In this document: piece by piece, positions 1 to 10,431 of the stretch
Numbering within the stretch: position 1 is the first letter of the stretch
Layout of the letters: every line of letters starts with the position of its first letter
Origin: Symsagittifera roscoffensis
Taxonomy: Eukaryota > Xenacoelomorpha > Acoela > Convolutidae
DNA length: 64,000 nucleotides
Assembly: GCF_963678635.1 (NCBI RefSeq)
Contig: NC_087070.1
Coordinates: forward strand, 1,976,512-2,040,511
Direction of reading: 5' to 3'
Notes under the pieces: generated by a model
The model's input: the letters and a program-made list of their open reading frames with translations, nothing else
The model's database searches: none
What the model was told of the DNA's origin: nothing
Position numbers and translations under genes: made by a program

Positions 1-19
1 CTTGAGTGCGATAAACCCA

Positions 20-1024
20 CAGACGACTTCTAGAGCCTTGAGGGCGCTACTCACGAGAGGTGGCAGCAAGTCGGTCCGTGTGGACAACAGATATACAGAA
101 GTTTATGGTCCGCATGAGGTGATGTTGAATATAGATGGGATAAACATCTACACGAAAACAATGATAACGATGTGATGAAGATCTAGTGGGGCAGGCCTAT
201 GTGGGCAAAGAAGAATTAAAGGTGAGATCGATTGGACACTGTGCCATGCTGGAGGAAGATGCAATGCACATCGGGACAGAGGCAGACGTATCAGCACATG
301 TGCTTGACATAAGTGGCAAGGAGACTCAGTTGCGTGGGTTACTCGATACTGGAGCGGTCTTGAGTGTAATACCAATCGAAACTTGGGAACGAATGGGCTT
401 CAACAAAGATGACTTGATAGACTCGAGAATACGGTTGTCAGCTGCTAACAAAGGGGCGCTGCTGGTGCTAGGCAGAACACCAATAATAGCCCTAAATCTG
501 GGGGAACGCAATCTGTGGATGAGCTTTCTTGTCGTAGAAAACCTAGATGAGTCTGACCAGTTCATTTTAGTCAGAGACTTCATCAGGACTTCGACGTAAC
601 AATTGATTTAAACAATGCAATGTTCAGGATACGGAACCCGGATAGGAGGTACGCAATTAAACCGGTAAATTTAATAATAGCGAATGAAAATAAAGCACCG
701 GTATTCTTGAGTAGGACGGTGAGGCTGAAGGCGAACGAAGCGGCAATCTTAAGCTTGCGAATGAAAAATTACAATGAACTAAGTGACAACAAGCAAGTAT
801 GCTTAGTCCCGAATCCTAATAGTCAAAGTGCTGCTGTTTTAGGAAGATCCTTCTCGATAACCAAGAGCGGTCTCTGCGTCAGTGTCTTGTTGAATACTCT
901 TGATATACCCATCACGATACAGAGGGGGAGGAAGCTGGGATATGCTTTACCCGTTAAAACTCGATATGAAATGACTGAAAATTCAAAACAAAATGAATTT
1001 TCCGGAACGGCCCACACTAGATGA
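20..1024 (+). pseudogene. Gypsy aspartic protease region (copy A)
   Basis: Retropepsin segment of the polyprotein. The active-site motif LLDTGAVLSVIPI is encoded around 336-375, with the DTGA codons at 345-356. The frame is broken near 170-180 by an extra base pair ('acgatgtgatgaag' against 'acatgtgatgaag' in the copy at 61467) and again at about 597, where 'AGGACTTCGACG' replaces 'AGGAACTTTGACG'. Its parts are therefore open at 186-599 and 620-1024. The protein would cut Gag-Pol inside the virus-like particle, but this copy cannot make an intact enzyme. The second part (LGRSFSITKSGLC and following) is the spacer between protease and RT. Confidence 0.85.
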
Positions 1025-2286
1025 AATGCAGAGTGATAAACAGGTCCTACCGGAGATCGAACATTTAAGGGGCAAGATGACAGACGAACAGCTCGAAGCC
1101 ATCAAGGACGTACTAGAGCGGAACGAGGAAGTTTTTTCGAGACATAAGGCAGACATCGGGTGTTGTAATTTTGTTGAGCTTGAAATAGAACTTGAGGAGA
1201 ATGCGGTACCACACAGGGAGGGGGCGAGGCGCACGACCCCACACAAATCAGAGGCATGTAGGAAACAAATAGAGACATTACTAGAGTATGACATGATAGA
1301 ACCATCCAAGTCACCGTGGGCGTGTGGAGTAGTGATGACCAAAAAGAAAGGCGACCAAATTGAGGTTTTGCTGTGACTTTCGGTATCTGAACTCCGTCAC
1401 GGTGAAGGATGCCCTATCCCATACCTAGGATTGACGAGAGCCTCTCGAAGTTAGGTGACGCAAAATTTTTTTACGACTCTTGATTTAGGTTCGGCCTTCT
1501 GGCAGGTCCCGCTGAGGAAGCAAGACAGGGACAAAACAGGGTTCGCTTGCGAGTTGGGGCTGTTTCAATGGAAACGGAAGCCGTTTGGTCTTTGCAATGC
1601 CACAGCTACATTCCAACGGTTGATGGCACATGCGCTGATAGGTGTGACAAAGAAGTACGGCAATCTGGTAATGTGCTATGTGGATGACGTGGTAATAGCG
1701 ACGCCCACACTAGAAGACCACATCGAGCGACTGTACGAGGTGTTTGCATGTATGAAGAGGTCGCGGCTAAAGTGTAAGCCATCAAAGTGCGAGATACTCA
1801 AGGATTCGATAAAATACTTGGGCAGGATGGTGGACAGGCACGGCATCAGACCGGATGCAGTAGAAGCAGTTCTAACTTGGAATTCGCCAAAAACGGAACA
1901 CCAGTTGATGAGCTTCCTGCATTTTGCGAACTACTACAGGGAATTCATTAAGGGCTATGCGGACAAGGTATACCCGATGCAACAATTAATGAGACACAAA
2001 GGCAAAAAATTCACATGGAACAACGCAGCAGAATAATCATTCAAGAGAATGAAGAAAGAGTTGTGCGAGGCACCGGTGTTAGGGATGCCAACGGAAAAAA
2101 GGATGTCCGTGTTGGATACGGATGCGTCGGTAGTCGCGATTTCTGGAATTCTCCATCAAGAACAAGAATGGAACGGGAAGTCAGTCTTAAGACCAATAGC
2201 ATACGGGAGCAAAGTCTTGAGTGATACGGAAATGAAGTACGGGGCACCGAAAGCAGAGATGTTCGCGGTGGTTACTTTTGTCGACT
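993..2286 (+). pseudogene. Gypsy reverse transcriptase and RNase H start (copy A)
   Basis: The RT fingers/palm start lies at 993-1376 (IEPSKSPWACGVVM), the core at 1455-2036, and the RNase H start at 2049-2286 (VLDTDASVVAISG, giving the first catalytic Asp). Catalytic YVDD is encoded at 1677-1688, and FGLCNATATFQRLM lies just before it. The frame is lost by an extra A near 1360 ('gaccaaattg' against 'gaccaattg'), an extra C near 1413, an extra T in the run near 1468, and a stop at about 2034 where the sister copy reads GAAGAA. RNase H is cut off after its first third by the junction to ORF4. Confidence 0.9.
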
Positions 2287-5200
2287 CATAGTTGAGCCCC
2301 CCAAGCACCGAACGAGCATTGCCAGAATCAAGTTGGCAACTCCCGCGCAGTTGAGGGTGGTGGACAAACTACTGGACCCAAGAGAAATGGAACTGCCAGA
2401 TGCCCCTTATGAGGGTACGAGATTGGCGGACGACCCTAGATATGGGAAACCCTGCGAGAATGCCCAATTGGCCAAGACTTCAGCAGTTTACGACAGAGCA
2501 GATCCAGCTGCCGCGAGGGTGATCATCGTGGCGGGATCGGACTTCGAGGGAACGTCTCCCAAGTTGTTCTGGCCGGAGACTTTGATATACTCGCTGCCAG
2601 GGGCTGTGTTGAACCAAATGTTAACCCTGGTGGTCGCGATTAAATCGGAGATGCCTTGCGAGCCCGAGCTACTACTGTTTGCAGGAATGAATGACCACCT
2701 GCATGCGACTGGGTTTCTTGAGCAACTCAAGGGTGACGAGCCTGCGCCAAAGAAGATCTGGGAAGCTATCCAGACGTTGTTTGCGGCGATGAATGAGGTG
2801 CAGGAGAACGTCACTTCACGATTTGGATCTAAGACGAGAGTGGTATTCACGACGTCCCCGGGGTACGCGAGCATGCCTCCCGCTCTGCAGTTTGTATATG
2901 CGGTTTTGATCTTGATAGCCGAGGGGAATGCATGGCGGATCCTGATGGCAGCTCCCAATCGAGAGTGGTATTCACGAGCTTCTATATCTGCTAACTCATA
3001 GAAGCCCCTCAACTCATGTCCCACGCGTTGAGGGGCTTCTATGAGTTAGCAGATATCCTCATGGTATTGGATGAAGTCCTCTTGCTAGAGATATCGAATT
3101 TCGCCAGACAATTCAAGTTCAGTCCGGCGATAGGGGATGACCACCCAATAATAGGTCCTTTGACGGCCACCTTGTGGTTTCGAAGTATGGATTTGACCAT
3201 CACGAGCTCCACCAGTAAGTCAAGGGGACCAAGTAATGAGAGAAAAAATGTGGCTGCAACTGAGAAGCAACTGGAGTCGATGGTGTACCGACTGACGCAA
3301 GAAAGAGGCAGGTGGCCGTTCCTAACACCAAGGTTAGAAAACGCCACAGAGAAGACAAAGGAGAATGCCCCACCTCTTGTGAAGCAGATCTGGAGTTTTC
3401 TTGAGGAGCAGTTGGAAGTGGCCGAGGGCAGGGAGATGACGGTGACCAGGTTCGTCACGGCTGCAAACGAGGTCACAATCGGGGGATTCTGGAGGGAGCA
3501 CTCAAAGGGCGAGCTGAGGAGAGGAAAGATCACGAGATTCTCAAGTTCTTGAGTCCTTGTTGGGAGAAGGAATTCATGGTTGGAGTGTTTGGTGCAAAGG
3601 AGACCATTTTTGGAGCCTTTGTACAAGAAATACTGAGCATCCCCATCAGCCTGTTGTTGGCCCTGCACCTAGTATACCCGAGGTACCTATTCAACATGGG
3701 TCCAGCGTATATGTTCAGTCGGGGTGTGGAAACACTAAGGATTGACGGATATCAGGCACTGGTGCTCCTGACCCATGGTGAGCTGGTGTCATTTCATCGA
3801 CTGACGAAATATGGGGAGCCCTTGTCGATGGAGAAAACCCACTCGAGCATAGACACCTACTCATATAAATGTGCTGCGGGACTGAAGACGCTGCTGGTGG
3901 AGTATCTCCTGATGCAGAGTCGACATATGACTGGCGAGGAAAAGAATCCGAAAACGAAAGATGAATGGAGACAAGTGAATGGTGGCATGCCTCTGTTGAC
4001 AGACCTGTGCCTGGCGATGAGATCGGACCCAATGGGAATAATCCGGGGGCTGGAGGAGGTCGTAACCTGCATTTACGGACCAGCTGTAACATACGCGTTT
4101 CCAGATCCTCTAGTGACGGCTTACCGCAACTCCGTGGCACACTTGAGCCTGATAAGTGTGTTGGATGGGAGGTACTCAACTGGTGTCAGCAAGAGATGCT
4201 GAGGGCGCAAATGAGCAATACGGTACTCTTTGGAAAAATGAAATATCCCGAGTTGATGTTATACAACTTCCGAGGGCAACTGCAGTGCAGGATGGGAGGA
4301 AAACGTGAAGGCCCCATCGAAACTTATCCCAAGTTCTGGAACTTGAATCCCCTGACGGCGAGTGGACAAGAGATCTTGAGAATTCCCGCATGGAAGAAAA
4401 GCTTCGAGTTGGTGAAAAGGGAGCTAGAGGCAATACTAGAGAAGGAAATCTTGCCAGCAACCATTCCCGAGTTCCCAACGGTCTGGAGAATGACACTGGG
4501 AATGAACAATTCCCTGGTGGACCCATCCTTGTTCGCGAGAGCAGCGGCGGAGAGGCAGCAAACGGAATTCACAGATGGCTGGGATCCCCTATTCATCGGC
4601 TATACCGCAGCGGTCTATTTTCACACCTGTGATATAAAAATAAACTCATGGACGACTCAAGCGAAGAAGATGAGAGGCTCAATGCCCCCAAAATTCGAGG
4701 TGCGAGAGATCTTGAGAACGCTTGATCGGGCGGGTTTGGAGAATATGTTTGGAGGACGATGGCAGGATGATTGTAGAAGAAGGACACATTGCGCTAAAAG
4801 ACGAAATGAAGTTTGCCACAAGAAAATACCGGAAGCCTTACGGACTGGAACAGGTGGAGATGAGACAGGAAGGGGAGGAGCTGGATTCAGCAGGCCCGTT
4901 GTATGTGGCTCTGACGGAAGAAAAGAAATCGGATCCAACGACACCATCACCCCTGTCGGTGGGCACCCCTGGAGACAAAAGAAGCGGCCCCGTAGAAGAT
5001 AGGTTCAGGAGGATACTTGAGAGAAGGAGAGTCGAGTCAGGAGAAGAAAGCATGGATGAGACTCTCAGTGAGGCAGGAGAGGAGATGGAAGTGGGGAACA
5101 CGCCTGAACCAAAACCAGCAGAGGAGGATTTCACCACTCAAGAACTGTTGAAAGATCTGAGCGGAGAGGACTAGGGAGACACTGCCACGCCACCTCTGAC

Positions 5201-8200
5201 CTCATCTCCCCGCAAGAATCTAGAGTTGCCACTGACGAGCGAGACTTCCAATATGGGAATGATACTCTTGAGTGCAGAGGAAAGCGAAAAGAATACCTTC
5301 GAGGGAAACAAGGCCATGTTCCTAGGGACTCTGGATGAGAACGCTTGGCGAGAATTCTTGAGAGTGTTTAATCGAGAGGTGAATAGCGAGATCACACTAG
5401 ACAAATTCAAAGAAGAACTGTGGAGCACGGTGGTGAAGTTCGGTGAACCTGTCCTGATGGGAACAGGTCTGGATGAAAAAGCAAGAAGAGAGCTGCTGAG
5501 CAAGATGGTCGAATTGAGAAAGGCGCCACTGAAGACCAAAGAAGACGAGTGTAAAGACAGCTCTACTCTGAAACAAAAAACTGTCGATAAAATAATTGAA
5601 GATGTAAGGGGGGATAAGGTTGAGACTAGTAATATAATTAAAAGTACTAATATCCTTAAGGCTCCAGCAGGGGGGAGGCAAGAAATGGAAGGGTTGAATG
5701 GAGACAAAGAGGTCGAATCAGTGATGATAACGGCAACGCCCCCAAGTAAAGACGTGAAGTCTCGCAAGAGAAAGGGAGAAGAAGAAGGGTTGGGTAGTCC
5801 TTCGGCGGACGCAGTCTCAGAGAAAAACCTGAGAGAGACGGCACGGTGGAAGACAGCAGCCTACAAGAGTAGCTACGAACCAAGGAAATTGCTCGAGGTA
5901 GAAAGAGAGATGGAGGTTTCCACCAACTCGACAACGGAAGAAGACTTCAAGCCCCAGAGGACGAAGATGAAACGAGGTTCGACGAGCGCGCAGACGTGGG
6001 AAGTGGATGTTGGCAAAGAGTGGGTCTCAAATGAAAACCAGGCCACGGGGAAGCAAGTAACTAGTGATCCTCTTGAGAAGAATAAAACGAGGAACACCTC
6101 CCGGCCGTGGTGGGTGGCCCTGGAGACATTGAAGGAACTGGAAGACTGCCTAAAAAAACTCGACAGTGGAGTGTGACGCAAGCGATGCAACTGGGCTACC
6201 CAGCAGAAGGCTGAGATTAACAAATTAGAATTGGGGAGCCAACTGAAGAGAACTTGGCAGAACTTTTTAAGGGATCATTTTGAAGAAGCGATGAGGACAT
6301 CCTCATCGGCGTCGCCGTTGATGGCGAATCCCTTCGTTAGAACAGCGGGACAACTGATGTTCGCGTGGAGCCTGGTGGGAATAGAATTAGAAACGGTGAC
6401 CTCGCATGACAAGTTGAAATTGGGTGGAAAAAATCTAGAAATATATCAGACATTGATGCAACACATTGCTAGGGATAATTGAGGCTTGAGCCTGGCAAGG
6501 AGGAAAGACGCTACTTGTTTCTTGAGGTGGATAATGTCGGTGATGACCGACAGTACCATCCTAGCATGTCAACAAAGAGCAATCGGAAGTAAGACAGTGG
6601 AAAGGAGAATCTCAGCAGTCATCTTGAATGTATACCAGAGTACTGGGATAGAAAAGGAGGATGGTTCCAGGCAGTCTCTAGAGAGCCACAGAAAGTTAGA
6701 CGAGATACGGAGATTCTACAACAAGAAGTTTGAGGAGGGACACGACGTACACCGTAACTTGGCCTCGTCAGGAGAGTACTTGAAATCCAATAAGAAGGGA
6801 GAATATCAGTACGTGTCTGGAGTAATGGGGATGGCGTACAACCCCTTCTTGGACTCGGAAGCCGGAGGCGCTCACAGGAACTACGAGGTAGCGGAGCTAC
6901 TAAAGTTTTAGACAGAGAAGATAGTGGAAATAGACACAGTAGAGAGAGAGAGACCGAGCTTGGGTTTGATTCTCGAGAAAACACCAGAGGTGATAAGCGT
7001 ACCGCGCTCAAGTAAAAGAGTCGAGCTGAAGATGGGTAACGGGAATGGCATGTTGGTCACGAATCTGGGAGTGGTGTGGAAATTGCTGAGGCCCTCCTGG
7101 TGTCCACATCCCCATGCGAGCCTGATCGAGGAAGTCACGGAACGAGTGAGGTTAGCACCGGCGGAGGACGAGGATCTGGCAACATTGAGTATGGTACACA
7201 AGCTGGTCTTGCCTCAGGTGAAGGAATCAGGCGAAGCGACGAGTAAACTAGGGTCGGTGACGAAAATGGAGCCGGGTAGTTGTCTTGACTCGACGTGTGG
7301 GAATGGCGAGCACACCTGTGATGGACGGTCATGTGTTAGGATACAGTCCTTCCAAAAAGAAGATCTAGTCACTTGGTTGGAAGATATCATAGAGAGGGAG
7401 AAGAGTGAAGTACAGATAGTGGCTGAGTGTTACGCGAGTACCACGGTGAACATAGCAACAGCTCTGGGATTCTTCTCGAGAATGTGCAGTCTGCAGTCAC
7501 TGGAGAGGCTAGAGTCTGAACACCATTTGGTGACCGCGTTGAGCGTGGAGTCATGGCCCGGGGTGTTGCAGGTAAACCAGAAACACATCAAAAGCTGGAA
7601 GGTTGGACTTGAAGCGGAAATGGGATTTCCTATGAGCGAAGCCTATGGTCTGCCTCTAAATGCGAAGTCCCTAGTGGGGTCAGTGATGGCCAACTTATGC
7701 GGCAGCCACTACCCATTGCACATGGCGATGATGGAGGTATCCAGCCAAAGGGTATTAATAGACAAGGCCTTCTCAGTGCCCAAGTGTATAAGATTGGCTC
7801 GGATGTCGCATCACTCACACCGGTTGTTGAGAAAAATCCGAGAAACAGTGCCGAGAGAGCAGAGGGATGACTTGAATGAAATCTGGGGGGAAGAACTTTT
7901 GAGTTTGGAAAGTGAAAACACAAGTGACCACGAGAGACAAAACGTGATCGGGAAACCGAAGGGTGGTGCTCCAAACATGGAGGGGAACGATACGATACAC
8001 GAGAAGATGATGGAACTTGAACCTCTCCTAGAAGCCTCGGGAGAGCGCAACCTTAGGAGTATTGACCTCACACATGGGGAATGTCCATGCCACTGTCTGG
8101 CTTAAACGGTGTGGTATCCGGATCAAGCAAACCTCTGCCTGGTATGGGTTGTGGAAGAAATTCGGTCGATAGGATTGCCCGATCATCAGCAGAAGGTGAC

Positions 8201-8865
8201 CATCTTGGTGGTGAGCACGATGTTGGCATTACGATGGATCGAAGAAAATGTAGCGAAGTACAGGGAGTCGAAGGCACCTACGGCAGAATCGATACACGCT
8301 ATAGACTACAACAGGAGACTCGAGTTGTTTGAGACTGCATGCAAAGTATTCGCCATACCTATGGAGGTCAGGCACGTATGGAGCCGCATAAGGTTCTTTC
8401 CTTGGTTTCGAGCGACGTTGACATCTTGGTTGTACATGGTAACGAAGGATCACATGAAGAAATATCAAAAGGAATATCGACAGTTCCTGGCAGAGATAGG
8501 ACCGGAAGCTTTCAAGAGACCTCTGCTGACCCATCGAAATGCGATCACGACGGGGTGGAAAAGAGTCGGTAGGGTGTCAAGAAACAAAACTAAGGCGAGA
8601 GTTGATACTGGAGGAAGAATTGGCGAAGAATGTGAGCCTGAGTCTGCACAATTCCTTCTGTTTGAACCGAGAGTCGAGGGTGAGGAGTTTGCCCAACCAA
8701 GCAAAGAGATTGCAGGAGCAAAGGGAATGGATGCGGTCCTATGAACAGTTGAAAACCTGGGAAGAGATCGTGATTAGCTCCGATGATGAAGAGGCACTGT
8801 TGAAACAGATTGCGATGTCAAATACGTCTGGGTCTGGTACCTCGAAGGCGAAGAACACGAGATGA
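2287..8865 (+). pseudogene. Giant accessory ORF4 of the Gypsy element (copy 1)
   Basis: Uncharacterised reading frame of about 2,190 codons, joined directly to truncated RNase H. It is homologous along its length to the minus-strand copy at 17261-10432. Recognisable landmarks are GSDFEG near 2537 and GMNDHLHA near 2686, which resemble SGNH-hydrolase blocks I and III. Next comes a hydrophobic patch LVYPRYLFNMGPAYMF (about 3668-3715), then a charged low-complexity centre with KSRKRK (about 5758), a likely basic nuclear signal. A Cys-rich stretch with CDGRSCVRIQ lies near 7315-7345. Stops at 5172 (TAG), 6174 (TGA), 6480 (TGA), 6909 (TAG) and 8103 (TAA) fall where the other copy has Trp, Ser, Ser, Trp and Gln. 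Extra frameshifts occur near 3550, 4170, 4730 and 8600. No polymerase, integrase or helicase motif was recognised. The function is unknown. Confidence 0.75.
2984..3056. repeat. Perfect 30-bp inverted repeat inside ORF4
   Basis: Arms 2984-3013 and 3027-3056 are exact reverse complements and enclose 13 bases. The right arm is the normal ORF4 coding sequence (RGFYELADI). The left arm replaces the sequence that in the other copy encodes the preceding 25-30 residues (LKSELAAAWADVSHAL). This is a fold-back or template-switch replacement rather than a native hairpin. Confidence 0.9.
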
Positions 8866-9170
8866 GCAGGTGGCTCAATGGGAAATTCTAGAGTCTTGAG
8901 TCTTGAGAGGGAAGGAAAGGGGCTCGAGGGTGAACTTGGATGAAATCTGTGTTCACGAAAAAGAAATTTTAACAAATGGGATACTGTTATTAATATGTTA
9001 TATCTATTATATAAACCAAAAGGCTGCATGACAATTTCCTGATTGAATAGGACAAAAGAAATTTTAAATTACTAGCTTAAAAAGCAAAAATTCCATGGTG
9101 CAGGTGTGTGCAGATTTTGATTGCTGTTTAGCGATAGTGTGAAAATTTTACGTGGTTGTGAATTTTGGGG
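8866..9170 (+). other. 3' untranslated tail of Gypsy copy A/ORF4
   Basis: Non-coding tail after the ORF4 stop. It is AT-rich and matches, in inverted orientation, 10149-10431 behind the minus-strand ORF4, for example 'ggttgtgaattttgggg' at 9154-9170 against its complement at 10154-10170. The terminal GGGG run directly before the LTR-like repeat is in the position of a polypurine primer tract, although the tract is weak. Confidence 0.6.
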
Positions 9171-10148
9171 TGTAGATAAACTTAAGTCTGCTGCAAACTT
9201 CTGTAAATGACCACTGGCACTGTACCTTGAGCAACACTCGGTTTTCTGGGGATTCTTAGACAGACAACAGCACGCGATGAGGACATCGATCTTGAGTCCG
9301 GGGAGTATGTGCCAGTCGGTCATATCTGGAAGTTTGACCTTGAGGATTACGAAATACGTTGTTTTGGGATGAAAACAGCAGAAATAAAATCAGAATGACC
9401 GAATCGCAATTGCGGGAAAGTGACAGAAAAAACTGCGGGAAATTGCTATTCGCAATTTCCGAGATTCTAGTAAACAACACGAGAGTAGAGCTGTCCTATC
9501 TTGATATAGGAGACAGAGTGATTACGAAAGAACATCGAAATTCAGCTGAACCAGAGTGAAACTTCAGTGGAAAGGTAGACAACTGAAGTCTCCCAATGGT
9601 TCAGACCCAAAACTGTATTCTCAAGTTAAAACTCATTTCCTTTGATTGGAACTTATTGATAGCAAACTTCTCTAGTTATACTCAATCTTATTTATGCTAG
9701 AGTTACTAATTAGCTTAATTACTCTGATTCTCAAGTGTGCTGCTATGTAAGTACCTAATTTAATTTTCCTGAGTGTATTTTGTGATAAGTATTTTGAAAT
9801 AAGGCGAGTTTTAGGTTGATCCATCTGAAATGGATCAAAGTTCCACTGTCCAAAAAAAAGTAACTTAACGGATTGTTCCGATCCTGTTTTTAACGGCGTT
9901 CGTGTATTTTGGGTTTTTTGAGACCTAAGTATGGGGACGTTCTTATTTTCTAGAGTGGGGGGGGGGGTGTTTTGGTAGTGGCCTTTAAGCTGTAACGGAT
10001 TCTAGTCTCATGTCGATAGTGAACCGAATTGGCTCCGACCGTTTTGAGTAGAAAAACACAAGAGATAGTGTCCCTGACTCCTGAGCCAATGGTTATAGGG
10101 CCTATTTTTCTTAAGCCTCATATGTGACCGAAGTAGGCGACTGTTACA
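9171..10148 (+). repeat. LTR-like repeat, plus orientation
   Basis: A 978-bp block beginning TGTAGATA and ending CTGTTACA, so its ends carry the TG...CA and short inverted termini of an LTR. From about 9305 to the end it matches 55180-56087, which lies just upstream of the Gag leader of the copy at 58822. That match identifies it as an LTR of the same family. It sits between the 3' tails of two oppositely oriented elements. Its orientation fits the 3' LTR of the left (plus) copy. No target-site duplication is visible because both flanks are element sequence. The first 130 bp are not clearly shared with the other copy, so the 5' boundary is less certain. Confidence 0.7.
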
Positions 10149-10431
10149 ACACCCCAAAATTCACAACCATATAAAACTGTCAACTATCACTGAACAGAAA
10201 TCAAAATTTGTATATACCTGCACTTTTAATCTCCGCTTTTGAAGCTAATGACTAAAATTATTTTTGTCTTATCCAATCGGAAAATTGTCATGCAGCTTTT
10301 TGATTTAAATAATAATTATAGCATATTAATAACAATACTTTGTTTCGTTAAAATTTCTTTTTTGTGACCTCAGATTTCATCCGAGTTCACGCTCGAGCCC
10401 CTTTCCTCCCCTCTCAAGACCCAAGAAACCC
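10149..10431 (-). other. 3' untranslated tail of Gypsy copy C
   Basis: Mirror image of 8866-9170. Reading on the minus strand it ends 'gaattttggggtgt' and then runs straight into the 3' end of the plus-oriented LTR. The copy therefore has no 3' LTR of its own here. Confidence 0.6.

Larger units (their letters stand above)
1..2286 (+). mobile_element. Gypsy copy A, internal pol fragment
   Basis: Fragment of a Ty3/Gypsy LTR retrotransposon that enters the window inside the spacer before the protease and ends abruptly in RNase H at about 2286. Base-level similarity to the copy at 61300-63700 and to the minus-strand copy at 46700-49150 is obvious throughout. It lacks integrase. Immediately after 'tttgtcga' the sequence switches in the same orientation to the large ORF4 found downstream of pol in the minus-strand copy. 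A block of roughly 120 bp between the protease and RT regions, present in the copy near 62300-62430, is missing here (around 990-1010). Read as an internally deleted, inactive copy. Confidence 0.9.

Noticed and set aside
3965-5002. 345-codon plus-strand frame as a separate gene
   Set aside because: Its first 75 codons are out of frame with ORF4 homology; only the later part is ORF4 after a frameshift near 4170.
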